DNA of 64,000 bases from Streptomyces sp. CHD11 (lineage in GTDB: Bacteria > Actinomycetota > Actinomycetes > Streptomycetales > Streptomycetaceae), in assembly GCF_018638295.1 (NCBI RefSeq), contig NZ_JABTTS010000014.1:62001-126000 (forward strand). Reading direction: 5' to 3'. The position numbers and the translations under genes are program-made. Shown here piece by piece: positions 35,826 to 45,299 of this stretch. Position 1 is the first letter of the stretch, and every line of letters starts with the position of its first letter. The notes beneath the pieces are model-generated. The model saw only the letters and a list, made by a program, of their open reading frames with translations, ran no database searches and had not been told where the DNA came from.

Positions 35826-37064
35826 TTACGCCAGTGCACCTAGAGGATCGTCCAGCACCGGCTGCCAGGCCAGCTCCGCCGCGCCGACGAGACTGTTGTG
35901 GTCCAGGGTGCAGGCCAGGATGGGGACGCCGCCGCTTCGGCCCCACAGGCTGCGGTCGGCGACGACCGCGCGGAGCCGGTCGGGATCGGCCTCGAGCAGG
36001 GTGCGGTGCAGTCCGCCGAGGATGATCCGGTCCGGGTTGAGGATATTGACCAGCCCGGCGAGCCCCAGGCCGAGCCGGTCGATGAGGGACTCGGTGGCGC
36101 CGCGCACGCCCGGTTCGCCGTACTGTCCGTGGATCAGGTCGTCGGCCTGTTTCAGCAGGGACATCTCGGGGCCCGGTGCGCGTCCCGCCGCGGTGAGCAG
36201 GGCCAGCGGGTCGGCCTCGACGTCGAGACAGCCGCGGCCCCCGCAGTGGCAGGGACGGCCGTCGGGGTTGACGGCGAGGTGGCCGACCTCCAGGGCGAGA
36301 CCCGAACTGCCCGAGTGCAGACGGCCGTCGAGCACCAGTGCCCCGCCCACTCCGCGGTGGCCCGTGGCCACGCACAGCAGGTCGCGGGAACCCCGTCCGG
36401 CGCCGTGCCGGTGCTCGGCGAGGGCGGCGAGGTTGACGTCGTTGGCCGCGAAGGCGGGCCCGTCCAGACCTGCCGCGCGCACCTGTTCGGCGAAGATCTC
36501 CCGCACCGGGGCCCCGGCGGGCCAGGCCAGGTGCAGGGGGTTGAGGGCGAGCCCCTCCGGCTCGGCCACCGCCGACGGCACGGCGAGCCCGGCGCCCACG
36601 CACCGCCGCCCGGTCTCCCGCAGCAGCCCGGCGCCGACCGCGACCACGGAACCGAGGACCTTCGCCGGGTCGGCGTCGACGACCTCGGAGCCGGGCGCCG
36701 TGGCGACGATACGGCCGCCGAGTCCGACCAGCGCCGCCCGGTAACCGTCGGAGTGCACCTGCGCGGCGAGCGCCACGGGGCCGTCCTCCGCGACGGAGAG
36801 CCGGTGCGAGGGACGCCCCTGCGTACCGGCCGCCGCTCCGGGCCGGGCGTCGACCCTGATCAGCCCCAGCGCCTCCAGCTCGGCGGCGACCGCGCCGGCC
36901 GTCGCGCGGGTCACGCCGAGTTCGGCGGTGAGTACCGCGCGGGTCGGCGCGCGCCCGGTGTGCACGAGCTCCAGCGCGGGTCCGAGCGCGCCACGCCCCC
37001 GGTCCAGCCGCGTCCTGGAGGTGCTCCCTTCCCCCGCCGGCCGGGGGTCCGCCTTCCCGCTCAT
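35826..37064 (-). CDS. ROK-family transcriptional regulator (NagC/XylR type)
   Basis: 412 residues. N-terminal MarR-like winged helix at about 28-85 (TRAVLTAELGVTRATAGAVA), followed by the sugar-kinase-like ROK domain with EVGHLAVNPDG and the zinc-binding CHCGGRGCLD at about 250. Such proteins repress sugar uptake or catabolic genes and release DNA on sugar binding. The kinase signature DxGGT is absent, so it is a regulator only. Ends with TAA. Confidence 0.9.
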   Translation of the reverse strand: MSGKADPRPAGEGSTSRTRLDRGRGALGPALELVHTGRAPTRAVLTAELGVTRATAGAVAAELEALGLIRVDARPGAAAGTQGRPSHRLSVAEDGPVALAAQVHSDGYRAALVGLGGRIVATAPGSEVVDADPAKVLGSVVAVGAGLLRETGRRCVGAGLAVPSAVAEPEGLALNPLHLAWPAGAPVREIFAEQVRAAGLDGPAFAANDVNLAALAEHRHGAGRGSRDLLCVATGHRGVGGALVLDGRLHSGSSGLALEVGHLAVNPDGRPCHCGGRGCLDVEADPLALLTAAGRAPGPEMSLLKQADDLIHGQYGEPGVRGATESLIDRLGLGLAGLVNILNPDRIILGGLHRTLLEADPDRLRAVVADRSLWGRSGGVPILACTLDHNSLVGAAELAWQPVLDDPLGALA

Positions 37065-37100
37065 GAAGGCGAGTCTCCCATGATCCGCAAGCGGCAGGGG

Positions 37101-37751
37101 CTACAGGCCGCTGACCCGCAGCGTGATGTTCAGCCGCCCGCTCAGCCCCAGCTCCGGCGGCCCGGTGCCCGCGTGCACCCGGGGGACGCCGTGGTACGCG
37201 AGCCGGGACGGCCCGCCGAAGACGAACAGGTCGCCGCTGCGCAGCTCCACGTCCGTGTACGGACGGGTCCGGGTCTCGGGGTTGCCGAAGCGGAAGACAC
37301 AGGTGTCGCCGAGGCTCAGCGACACCACGGCCGCGTCCGATCTCTCGTCGCTGTCCCGGTGCATGCCCATCCGGGCGCCGGCGTCGTAGAAGTTGACCAG
37401 CGCGATGTCGTGATCGGCCCCTCGCGCGGCGTCCTCGCCCAGCGCGTCGGTCACCGCGCGGCGGCCCAGTTCACCGAGCCGCCCGGGGAAGGGTTTCACC
37501 GGGCCGCCGTCGCCGTCGACGACGGTGCGGGCATAGCCGTACGGATACCAGTGCCACCCGAGGCACACCTGCCGGGCGGTCATGGTGCCGCCGCCGGGCG
37601 TGCGGACGGTGCGCAGTCCGGCGGGCGGCCGGGCCCACTCCCTGCACGCCTCCAGCAGCTCGCGCTGCTCCGGCGCGTGCAGCCAGTCCGGCATGTGCAC
37701 AGCGCCCGGCGCGATCTCGCTCCGGTCCCTGGGAAACAGCTCGGCGTCCAT
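37101..37751 (-). CDS. alkB: AlkB-type Fe(II)/2-oxoglutarate DNA dealkylase
   Basis: 216 residues. Removes alkyl groups from bases by oxidation. Iron site: His and Asp in MGMHRDSDE (about 130), a second His in YHGVPR, and the 2-oxoglutarate-binding RLNITLRVS at the C-terminus. The WHWYPYGYARTVV substrate lid is also typical. ATG at 37751; the long open frame further upstream is antisense to the methyltransferase. Divergent from rlmG with a 60-bp gap. Confidence 0.9.
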   Translation of the reverse strand: MDAELFPRDRSEIAPGAVHMPDWLHAPEQRELLEACREWARPPAGLRTVRTPGGGTMTARQVCLGWHWYPYGYARTVVDGDGGPVKPFPGRLGELGRRAVTDALGEDAARGADHDIALVNFYDAGARMGMHRDSDERSDAAVVSLSLGDTCVFRFGNPETRTRPYTDVELRSGDLFVFGGPSRLAYHGVPRVHAGTGPPELGLSGRLNITLRVSGL

Positions 37752-37811
37752 GCCCCCATCCTCCCCGGGACCCGCCGGGGCCGTGCTCGGCTCGGCTAGC
37801 CTGGTCGGACG

Positions 37812-38957
37812 ATGAACGACCGTATGACGACTCCGTGGGGCGAGCCGGCGCTGGCCCGGTTCCCCGAGGATCCGCGGGACAGGCTGCGTGCCTGGGACGC
37901 CTCCGACGAATATCTCCTCAGGCATCTCGCCGACCGGCAGGTCCCGCTGTCCGGCACGGTCGTGGTCGTCGGCGACCGCTGGGGCGCGCTGGCCACGGCT
38001 CTCGCGGCGCACCGCCCGACCCAGATCACCGACTCCTGGCTCGGTCAGGAGGCGACCCGCGCGAACCTCTCGCGCAACGGCGTCGAACCGGGCACGGTCC
38101 GGCTGCTCACCACACAGGATCCCCCGCCCGACCGGATCGACGTGCTGCTCGTCCGCGTGCCGAAGAGCCTGGCGCTGCTGGAGGACCAGCTGCTGCGGCT
38201 GGCACCGGCGGTGCACGCGGACACGGTCGTCGTCGGCACCGGCATGGTGAAGGAGATCCACACCTCCACCCTGAACCTCTTCGAGCGGATCCTGGGCCCG
38301 ACCAGGACGTCGCTCGCCGAGCGGAAGGCGCGGCTGATCCTCTGCACACCGGATCCCACCCCGGCCCGCCCGGCGAACCCCTGGCCGTACCGCTACACGC
38401 TGCCCGATGACATCGGCCCGGTCTCCGGCCGGACGGTCGTCAATCACGCCGGCGTCTTCTGCGCGGACCGTCTCGACATCGGCACCCGGTTCTTCCTGAG
38501 ACACCTGCCCGCCGGCCGGGACGGCGCCCGGGTGGTGGACCTGGGCTGCGGCAACGGTGTCGTCGGTACGGCGATGGCACTCGCCGATCCGCGGGCCGAG
38601 GTGCTGTTCGTGGACGAGTCCTTCCAGGCGGTGGCGTCGGCGGAGGCCACGTACCGGGCGAACGGCGTGCCGGGGCACGCGGAGTTCCGGGTCGGCGACG
38701 GCCTGTCGGGCCTGCCGGCGGACAGCGTCGACCTCGTGCTCAACAACCCGCCCTTCCACTCCCACCAGGCGACCACCGACGCCACGGCCCGGCGCATGTT
38801 CACCGACGCCCGCCGCACCCTGCGCCCGGGCGGCGAGCTGTGGGTCGTCGGCAACCGGCATCTCGGATACCACGTGCAGCTGCGGCGGCTGTTCGGCAAC
38901 AGCGACGTGGTGGCGTCGGACCCGAAGTTCGTGGTGCTGAGGGCCCGGAAACGCTAG
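37812..38957 (+). CDS. rlmG: 23S rRNA (guanine-N2) methyltransferase, RlmG/RsmC-like
   Basis: 381 residues. An N-terminal degenerate methyltransferase-like domain (about 1-190) is followed by the active one: SAM-binding VVDLGCGNGVVGTAMALAD (about 240) and catalytic NNPPFHSHQA (about 312), as in RlmG and RsmC. The site (G1835 in E. coli) is by analogy. A TAGCCT -10-like element 9 bases before the ATG suggests a very short leader. Confidence 0.88.
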   Translation: MNDRMTTPWGEPALARFPEDPRDRLRAWDASDEYLLRHLADRQVPLSGTVVVVGDRWGALATALAAHRPTQITDSWLGQEATRANLSRNGVEPGTVRLLTTQDPPPDRIDVLLVRVPKSLALLEDQLLRLAPAVHADTVVVGTGMVKEIHTSTLNLFERILGPTRTSLAERKARLILCTPDPTPARPANPWPYRYTLPDDIGPVSGRTVVNHAGVFCADRLDIGTRFFLRHLPAGRDGARVVDLGCGNGVVGTAMALADPRAEVLFVDESFQAVASAEATYRANGVPGHAEFRVGDGLSGLPADSVDLVLNNPPFHSHQATTDATARRMFTDARRTLRPGGELWVVGNRHLGYHVQLRRLFGNSDVVASDPKFVVLRARKR

Positions 38958-38960
38958 GTG

Positions 38961-38998
38961 CGCCGGCCCTGCGGCGCGGCACCGGTGCCGGGCCGGCG
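38961..38998 (+). terminator. Hairpin terminator after rlmG
   Basis: CGCCGGCCC and GGGCCGGCG form a perfect 9-bp stem 3 bp after the stop; the loop itself contains GGCACCGGTGCC. The remaining gap to 39343 shows no gene. Confidence 0.7.
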
Positions 38999-39343
38999 GG
39001 GACGGGCGGAGGCCGGACACCGGACGGTCCGTCGATCCACGCCGCCAGGGTGACAGGGCCGGGCGCCGGGCCACCGGACCGGGCCATCGTGTATACCCCG
39101 CGCACCGGTTGGGGCCGGTCCGACAGCGACCGCGTCGCGCGCCGGACGTCGTGGCGGGGCCGCCCGGCGCGTCCGCCCTGCGCAGAGCCGGCGGCAGGCC
39201 GGTCCAGGGACCGACGCGCTGTCCGGGTCGGCGGCCACGGCGGCCGGGCACGGGGCACGCGCCGTGTGCGGATCACCGGGCGGGCGGACGAGCCGTCTCC
39301 GCGGCGTGGTCGTCCGCCGGGCGCGGTGTGAGTCCTCGTCGGT

Positions 39344-40198
39344 TCAGTGCGGGTCGAGTGCTGCGATGGTCTCCGCCACCGTCCGGGTCATCGCCTCCCG
39401 GCCCGCGGTGAGGTAGCCGCGGGAGTCGACGGCCTCTGGGTGGGCGGTGAGGTACTTCCTGATGGCGCCCGTCATGGCGATGTTCAGGGCCGTTCCGACG
39501 TTGACCTTGGTGACGCCGCCGGTGACGGCCGCGGCGAGTTCGTCGTCGGGGAGGCCGGAGGAGCCGTGCAGGACGAGGGGGACGTTCAGGGCGGCTGCCA
39601 GCCGTTTGAGGAGGGCGTGGTCGATGGTGGCGGTGCGGGTGGTCATGGCGTGGGTGGTGCCGATGGCGACGGCCAGCGCGTCCACGCCGGAGTCGGCGAC
39701 GAAGGCGCGCGCCTGGTCGGGGTCGGTTCGGGCGCCGGGGGAATGGGCGTCCAGCGGGGGCTGTCCGGCCTTGCCGCCGACCTCTCCCAACTCCGCCTCG
39801 ATCCACAGGCCCTGGGCGTGCGCCCAGTCCGCGGCGGCCCGGGTCGCGGCGAGGTTGTCGGCGTAGGGCAGCCGGGCGGCGTCGTACATCACCGAGCCGA
39901 AGCCGGCGTCCGGAGCCTGGCGCAGCAGGGTGTCGCTCTGGACGTGGTCGAGGTGGAGCGCGACGGGGACGGCGGCGCGTTCGGCGGCGGCGACGGCGGC
40001 GCGGGCGAGCGGGAGCAGCCGGCCATGGCGGAACCTGACGGCGTTCTCGCTGACCTGGAGGACGACGGGGGCGTCCACCGACTCGGCGCCGGCGATGACG
40101 GCCTCGACGTGTTCGAGGGTGATGATGTTGAACGAGGCGACCGCCGAACGGCCGGCGGCGGCGCGGGCGACGAGCTCGCCGGTGGTGGTGAGGGGCAC
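39344..40198 (-). CDS. Class II fructose/tagatose-bisphosphate aldolase (GatY/KbaY-like)
   Basis: 284 residues. Zinc-dependent aldolase that splits a ketose bisphosphate into DHAP and an aldehyde phosphate. Marks: catalytic/zinc region LHLDHVQS (about 84), SVMYDAA, Zn ligand Glu in EAELGEVGG, His in LAVAIGTTHAM, and LHGSSGLPDDEL. GTG start after GGAAAGGACGG. It lies 20 bp after the SIS gene in the same operon. Tagatose-type specificity and amino-sugar catabolism are inferred from the SIS and DeoR neighbours. Confidence 0.9.
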   Translation of the reverse strand: MPLTTTGELVARAAAGRSAVASFNIITLEHVEAVIAGAESVDAPVVLQVSENAVRFRHGRLLPLARAAVAAAERAAVPVALHLDHVQSDTLLRQAPDAGFGSVMYDAARLPYADNLAATRAAADWAHAQGLWIEAELGEVGGKAGQPPLDAHSPGARTDPDQARAFVADSGVDALAVAIGTTHAMTTRTATIDHALLKRLAAALNVPLVLHGSSGLPDDELAAAVTGGVTKVNVGTALNIAMTGAIRKYLTAHPEAVDSRGYLTAGREAMTRTVAETIAALDPH

Positions 40199-40218
40199 GG
40201 TCCGTCCTTTCCGACGGG

Positions 40219-41100
40219 TCAGGGGGCGAGGACGACCGAGCGGGTGAGGTGGCGGGGGCGGTCGGGGTCCAGGCCGCGGGCCGCGGCGACGGCGACGGCG
40301 AGCCGCTGGGCGCGGAGGAGTTCGGCGAGCGGGTCGAGGGTGCCCTCGATCCACAGGGCGCCGGTGTCCCGGACCTGTCCGGCCAGCCCTTCCGGCGCGT
40401 CGCCGAACATCCAGGTCGCGGTGCCGGAGGTGGTGATGCTGATGGGCCCGTGCCGGTACTCCATCGCCGGGTAGGCCTCCGTCCAGGCCAGTGCGGCCTC
40501 ACGCATCTTCAGTCCGGCCTCGTTCGCGAGGCCGACGGTCCAGCCACGGCCGAGGAAGGTGAACTGGGTCCGGTCCACGAGCCCTTCGGGCAGCGGTGTG
40601 TCCAGGGCAGTGCGCGCGTCCTCGACGACCCGGTCGCTGTGCAGTCCCAGGTGGGCACGGAGCAGGGTGAGAGCGGTGGTGGCGAACCGGGTCTGGACGA
40701 CGGAGCGTTCGTCCGCGTAGTCGAGTACGACGGTCTCGTCGGCGAGTGACCGCACGGGGGTGGCCGCGTCGGCGGTGACCGCGGTGGTACGTGTCCGGTC
40801 CTTCAACCGGCCCAGCAGGTTCAGGACTTCGGTGGTGGTGCCGGAGCGGGTGAGGGCGACGACACGGTCGTAGGCGCGTTGGTGCGGGAACTCGGAGGCG
40901 GCGAAGGCGTCGGTCTCGCCCTGGCCGGTGTCCTCGCGCAGGGCGGCGACGGCCTGCGCCATGAAGTACGACGTGCCGCAGCCGACCACCGCGACCCGCT
41001 CCCCCGGCGCCGGCAGGGCCGGGGCGTGTGCCCCGGCCCGACCTGCTGCGCGCTGCCAGCATTCGGGCTGGCTGTTCAGTTCGTCCTCGACATGGGTCAT
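40219..41100 (-). CDS. SIS-domain sugar-phosphate isomerase/deaminase-like protein (AgaS/GlmS-type)
   Basis: 293 residues with two SIS domains: VVGCGTSYFMAQAVAAL (about 39-55) with SRSGTTTEVL-type loop as TRSGTTTEVL, and a second half with FLGRGWTVGLANEAGLK and the MEYRHGP motif shared with AgaS and the isomerase half of GlmS. It probably converts an amino-sugar phosphate to a ketose phosphate for the downstream aldolase. Divergent from the DeoR regulator. Confidence 0.88.
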   Translation of the reverse strand: MTHVEDELNSQPECWQRAAGRAGAHAPALPAPGERVAVVGCGTSYFMAQAVAALREDTGQGETDAFAASEFPHQRAYDRVVALTRSGTTTEVLNLLGRLKDRTRTTAVTADAATPVRSLADETVVLDYADERSVVQTRFATTALTLLRAHLGLHSDRVVEDARTALDTPLPEGLVDRTQFTFLGRGWTVGLANEAGLKMREAALAWTEAYPAMEYRHGPISITTSGTATWMFGDAPEGLAGQVRDTGALWIEGTLDPLAELLRAQRLAVAVAAARGLDPDRPRHLTRSVVLAP

Positions 41101-41130
41101 GCGGCACACCCCCACAGACTGAATGATTGT

Positions 41131-41140
41131 TCTTGCAAGA
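41131..41140. promoter_or_regulatory. Small palindrome between SIS operon and DeoR gene
   Basis: TCTTGCAAGA, a perfect 10-bp palindrome in an AT-rich stretch (41120-41170) that must hold both divergent promoters. Possible DeoR operator, by position only. Confidence 0.4.
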
Positions 41141-41236
41141 TAGAGCCAGGTTTCGAGCAGAATCAAGCATCGGGTGCTCGACGGTGTGCGTTAGGGTCAC
41201 CGAAGATCGGAGAATCGGCCGGGAACGGGAGGGCGG

Positions 41237-42016
41237 ATGTCGCGGGACGCCCGCTGGAAGACGCTGCTGGAGCTGCTCGTCGAGCGCGGCCGGCTGGACG
41301 TCGAGGAGGCGGCCGCCGAGCTGGCGGTGTCGGCGGCGACGATCCGGCGCGACCTCGACCAGCTCGCCGAGCAGCAGATGCTGGTGCGCACCCGGGGCGG
41401 CGCGGTGGTGCACGGGGTGTCGTACGAGCTGCCGCTGCGCTACAAGACGGCGCGGCACGCCTCCGAGAAGCAGCGCGTCGCGAAGGCGGTGGCGGACCTG
41501 GTGGTACCGGGCGAGGCGGTGGGCCTGACCGGCGGTACGACCACTACGGAGGTGGCGCGGGCCCTGGCCGTACGCGCCGATCTCACCTCCGGGTCGCCCG
41601 CGCTGACCGTGGTGACGAACGCGCTGAACATCGCGAACGAGCTGGCCGTACGGCCGCAGTTCAAGATCGTGCTGACCGGTGGGGTGGCACGCGCCCAGTC
41701 CTACGAGCTGGTCGGGCCGCTCGCGGACGGGGTGCTGCGGCAGATCACCCTCGATGTCGCGGTGCTCGGTGTCGTCGCCTTCGACGCCGAGCACGGGGCG
41801 GCGGCCCACGACGAGGCGGAGGCCGCGGTCAACCGGCTGCTGTGCGAGCGGGCCGAGCGGGTGATCGTGGCCGCCGACTCCAGCAAACTGGGCGGCCGGG
41901 CGTTCGCCCGGATCTGCGCGACCGAGTCCGTGGGCACCCTGGTCACGGACTCCGCGGTGACCCCGGAGACCGTGCGCCGCTTCGAGGAGACGGGGCTGCG
42001 GGTCGTCGTGGCGTGA
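41237..42016 (+). CDS. DeoR-family regulator of the aldolase/SIS operon (AgaR-like)
   Basis: 259 residues. HTH at about 5-60 (RLDVEEAAAELAVSAATI, RRDLDQLAEQQ) and a sugar-phosphate sensor domain (GLTGGTTTTEVARAL, VIVAADSSKLGG). ATG after GGGAGGGCGG. Transcribed away from the SIS/aldolase operon, hence likely its repressor, responding to a phosphorylated sugar. About 250 bp without a gene follow it. Confidence 0.9.
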   Translation: MSRDARWKTLLELLVERGRLDVEEAAAELAVSAATIRRDLDQLAEQQMLVRTRGGAVVHGVSYELPLRYKTARHASEKQRVAKAVADLVVPGEAVGLTGGTTTTEVARALAVRADLTSGSPALTVVTNALNIANELAVRPQFKIVLTGGVARAQSYELVGPLADGVLRQITLDVAVLGVVAFDAEHGAAAHDEAEAAVNRLLCERAERVIVAADSSKLGGRAFARICATESVGTLVTDSAVTPETVRRFEETGLRVVVA

Positions 42017-42267
42017 GCCCTCTCGCGACTCTTCCGGAGCCACGGCGTGGCCGAGGTCGTCCGCCGGGTGCCGCGCCGGCCCGTCGGCCTTCCGCCGGGC
42101 CTGCACCGCGGCGTACGGCCGCGTCCCGGGCGGGTGCGCACGTCCGGGAAGGCCGCAGTGCCGGGGGCATGCCCCGGGCGACAGGAGGCCGCCGCCCGGC
42201 CCCGGGCCTACGCTGGAGTGACGTGGTGCGGACGTGACCGTGTGCGCCGCCGGTCAGGGAGGCTGCG

Positions 42268-44103
42268 ATGGACGGGACGGCCAGGAAACGGGACACGTCC
42301 GGGGCGCCGCGGTACACGCCGATCGCCGATCACGGGCTGATCGGTGATCTGCGCAGTGCGGCGCTGGTGGCGACCGACGGGACCATCGACTGGTACTGCT
42401 GCCCGTCCTTCGACTCGCCGAGCGTGTTCGGCGCGATCCTGGACGCCGAGCGGGGCGGCAACTTCGCACTGGCGGCGGCCGTACCGGCCCGCACGAAACA
42501 GTTCTACTTCCCCGACACCAACGTCCTGATCACCCGGTTCTACACGGAGGACGGGGTCGGCGAGGTGCAGGACTTCATTCCCGTCGACGGCGAATCGGTC
42601 ACGCAGCGCCCGCACCGGCTGATCCGGCGGGTGCTGTGCGTACGTGGCTCCGTGCCGTTCCACTCCCGGGTGGCACCGCGCTTCGGCTACGGCGCCCACC
42701 CGCACACCGTCCGGATGACCGACGGCATCGCGGTCCTCGAGTCCAGGGATCTGTCCCTCGCGCTCACCGCGACCGTCCCGCTGGAGACGGACGGGACGGA
42801 CGTGTGGACCGATTTCAAACTCGCCGAGGGCGACACGGCGGTCCTCACCCTGGACGAGTTCGACGCGGGCGGGGCACCGAAATTGTGCGAGTGCGGGGAG
42901 GCGGAGCGGGAATTCGCCGCGACGGTGGCGTACTGGAGGCGCTGGCTGTCCTCCTCGCGCTACCGGGGGCGATGGCGGGAGATGGTGCACCGCTCCGCCC
43001 TCACGCTGAAACTGCTCACCTACGCGCCGACGGGCGCGATCGTGGCGGCGCCGACGACCAGCCTGCCCGAGGACCCCGGCGGGGAACGCAACTGGGACTA
43101 CCGGTACGTGTGGGTGCGCGACGCGGCCTTCTGTGTGTACGCGCTGCTGCGGCTGGGCTTCACCGAGGAGGCGAAGGCGTTCATGGCGTTCGTCTCCCGG
43201 CACATCAGCCCGGGTGAGTGCAAGGGCTCCGGCCCGCTGCAGATCATGTACGGGATCGACGGCCGCACCGATCTCACCGAGCACGAACTCGGCCATCTCG
43301 AGGGTCATCGTGGCTCGGCGCCGGTCCGGGCCGGCAACGCCGCCGCCGACCAGTTGCAGCTCGACATCTACGGGGCGCTGATCGACTCCATCTACCTGTA
43401 CGACAAGTGGGCCGAGCCGGTCTCCAGCGAGCAGTGGGACCATGTGACGGCGCTGGTGGACTGGGTGTGCGCACACTGGGACCAGCCCGACGAGGGCGTC
43501 TGGGAGACACGCGGCGGCCGGAAGAACTTCCTGTACTCGCGCCTGATGTGCTGGGTGGCGATCGAGCGCGCCATCCGCATGGCCAACCGGCGCGGTCTGC
43601 CGGCCGACCTCCCCCGCTGGCAGTCGAGCCGCGACACCATCTACCGCCGGATCATGGACGACGGCTGGTCCGCGTCACGGCAGGCGTTCATGCAGCACGA
43701 GGGCGGGGACGTACTGGACGCGGCGGTCCTGATGATGCCGATGGCGAAGTTCGTCGCGCCCACCGACCCCAAGTGGCTGTCCACGCTCGCCTCCCTCACC
43801 GAGGATCTGGTGTCCGACTCGCTGGTCTACCGCTACGACCCTCAGGAGAGCCCCGACGGACTGCACGGCGACGAAGGCACGTTCTCCATCTGCTCGTTCT
43901 GGTACGTCGAGGCACTGACCCGGGCGGGCCGGCTCGACGAGGCGGCCCTCGCCTTCGAGAAGATGCTGACCTACGGCAACCATCTCGGCCTGTACGCCGA
44001 GCAGATCGGCCACACCGGGGAGCAACGCGGCAACTTCCCGCAGGCGTTCACCCATCTCTCCCTGATCAGCGCCGCGTTCACCCTGGACCGCGCCCTGGGC
44101 TGA
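42268..44103 (+). CDS. Glycoside hydrolase family 15 protein (glucoamylase/trehalase-like)
   Basis: 611 residues, cytoplasmic (no signal peptide). N-terminal beta-sandwich (about 15-240, IADHGLIGDLRSAALVATDG, WYCCPSFDSPSVF) and an (alpha/alpha)6 barrel. Sugar-site elements include NWDYRYVWVRDAAF (about 275) and a later GTFSICSFWYVEAL; the C-terminal EQIGHTGEQRGNFPQAFTHL carries the probable catalytic base. Actinobacterial members of this subgroup are often trehalases; substrate not certain. ATG after CAGGGAGGCTGCG. Convergent with the copper-type protein, 3 bp apart. Confidence 0.92.
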   Translation: MDGTARKRDTSGAPRYTPIADHGLIGDLRSAALVATDGTIDWYCCPSFDSPSVFGAILDAERGGNFALAAAVPARTKQFYFPDTNVLITRFYTEDGVGEVQDFIPVDGESVTQRPHRLIRRVLCVRGSVPFHSRVAPRFGYGAHPHTVRMTDGIAVLESRDLSLALTATVPLETDGTDVWTDFKLAEGDTAVLTLDEFDAGGAPKLCECGEAEREFAATVAYWRRWLSSSRYRGRWREMVHRSALTLKLLTYAPTGAIVAAPTTSLPEDPGGERNWDYRYVWVRDAAFCVYALLRLGFTEEAKAFMAFVSRHISPGECKGSGPLQIMYGIDGRTDLTEHELGHLEGHRGSAPVRAGNAAADQLQLDIYGALIDSIYLYDKWAEPVSSEQWDHVTALVDWVCAHWDQPDEGVWETRGGRKNFLYSRLMCWVAIERAIRMANRRGLPADLPRWQSSRDTIYRRIMDDGWSASRQAFMQHEGGDVLDAAVLMMPMAKFVAPTDPKWLSTLASLTEDLVSDSLVYRYDPQESPDGLHGDEGTFSICSFWYVEALTRAGRLDEAALAFEKMLTYGNHLGLYAEQIGHTGEQRGNFPQAFTHLSLISAAFTLDRALG

Positions 44104-44106
44104 GGC

Positions 44107-45078
44107 TCAGTGGCCGTGGTCGCCGGAGTGCCGCGGTGTGCTGTCCGCAGGGGTCTCGGCATCGGTGCGCGCCGCCGCTCCGGCCCGAACGGTGAACGCC
44201 GCGGTGCGGACAACTCCGTCGTGCTTGAAATCAAGGAACAGCCGGTAGCTGCCGCCGCTGGGCGCGGTAGCCGCGAAGGAGATTTCCGGGCCGGGCCGGG
44301 TCCGGCCGTCACCGGGTTCACCCTGCGGGTGGACGTGCAGATGGGCCAGGTCTCCGGAGCGCAGGGCGACCAGGTGGCCGTAGGCGCCGAGGTAGGGCTG
44401 GAGATCGGTGACCGGTTTCCCGTCCCGCGAGACGCTCAGGCGCAGTTCGCTCGAACGGCCCGGTCGCAGAGCCCCGGTCAGCTCGACCTCGTAGCCGTCG
44501 ACGCGGGCCGTGCGGGCCGCCCGGGGCAGCTCCTGTGGCCGGTAGGAGCCCGAGACCGCGAGATCCGCGCCGAGGGTGAGGTTCTCCGCGCCCTTCTCCG
44601 CCGGGGTGAAGTCGGCGAAGACCCGGTAGCCCCCGGCCCGGGGCAGGTCTACCGGGATGCTCCAGGTGCCGTCGGCGGCGCGGGTGGGGTGCAGGTGGCG
44701 GTAGGTGAGCAGGTCGCGGGAGGCGACGGTCAGATGGAGCTCCTTGTCGTGTTCGCGGCGGTACTCGGTGACGGCGCGCCCGCTGTCGTCCCGCACGGTG
44801 AAACGCAGGTCGGCGCGGTGTCCGGCCGTGATCCGCTGGGTCCGCAGATCGAGGGTGTATCCGCCCTCGGAGATCTGGAGCCCGCCGGCCGGCGTGCTGT
44901 CGTGGCCGGCGTGTCCCCCGCTGTCCTTCACCTCCGGTGACGGCGAGGCATGCCGCTCGTCATGCGCCGGCGCACGCTCGGCGGCGACCGGGTCGAGACC
45001 CTCCCCGATGCCGTAGGCCGCACCGAAGGTGGCCGCCAGGGCGGCGGCGAACGCGCTGACTTTCAGTCCGGAGTTCAT
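44107..45078 (-). CDS. Secreted His-rich protein, probably copper-handling
   Basis: 323 residues. An N-terminal hydrophobic segment (about 5-25) acts as signal peptide or anchor. A His/Asp-rich stretch follows (APAHDERHASPSPE, GGHAGHDS), and the C-terminus ends HSGDHGH, both suited to binding metal. The middle holds two similar beta-domains with TYRHLHPTRAADGTW and HLHVHPQGEPGDG. ATG after GAGGAGACGGTC. Two CsoR-like boxes lie upstream, which points to copper induction. The exact function is inferred. Confidence 0.8.
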   Translation of the reverse strand: MNSGLKVSAFAAALAATFGAAYGIGEGLDPVAAERAPAHDERHASPSPEVKDSGGHAGHDSTPAGGLQISEGGYTLDLRTQRITAGHRADLRFTVRDDSGRAVTEYRREHDKELHLTVASRDLLTYRHLHPTRAADGTWSIPVDLPRAGGYRVFADFTPAEKGAENLTLGADLAVSGSYRPQELPRAARTARVDGYEVELTGALRPGRSSELRLSVSRDGKPVTDLQPYLGAYGHLVALRSGDLAHLHVHPQGEPGDGRTRPGPEISFAATAPSGGSYRLFLDFKHDGVVRTAAFTVRAGAAARTDAETPADSTPRHSGDHGH

Positions 45079-45138
45079 GACCGTCTCCTCGAGACAGGAA
45101 CGTACGGCTCCCGCGGAACCGATCCACACGGTTCACCA

Positions 45139-45153
45139 TACCCCTGGGGGGTA
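45139..45153. promoter_or_regulatory. CsoR-like operator, proximal to the His-rich gene
   Basis: TACCCCTGGGGGGTA, matching the TACCCC...GGGGTA pattern of CsoR copper-sensor sites, about 60 bp upstream of the His-rich protein start. Confidence 0.65.
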
Positions 45154-45184
45154 CTCAGTCAAGTCACGCGACCTTTGTTCCACA

Positions 45185-45199
45185 TACGGCTGGGGGGTA
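45185..45199. promoter_or_regulatory. CsoR-like operator, on the side of the decayed ATPase
   Basis: TACGGCTGGGGGGTA, a second, half-degenerate CsoR-like box. It is placed to control rightward transcription into the P-type ATPase remnant. Confidence 0.6.
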
Positions 45200-45299
45200 T
45201 GCAGGAGATCCTCCTCCACGATCACCCCCGTATCGAGCGCTGCCGCCGGGTCCGGAGGAGTTCGCGAACGTACCCCGCCTCGGGTCCGGGGCGTGCTCG

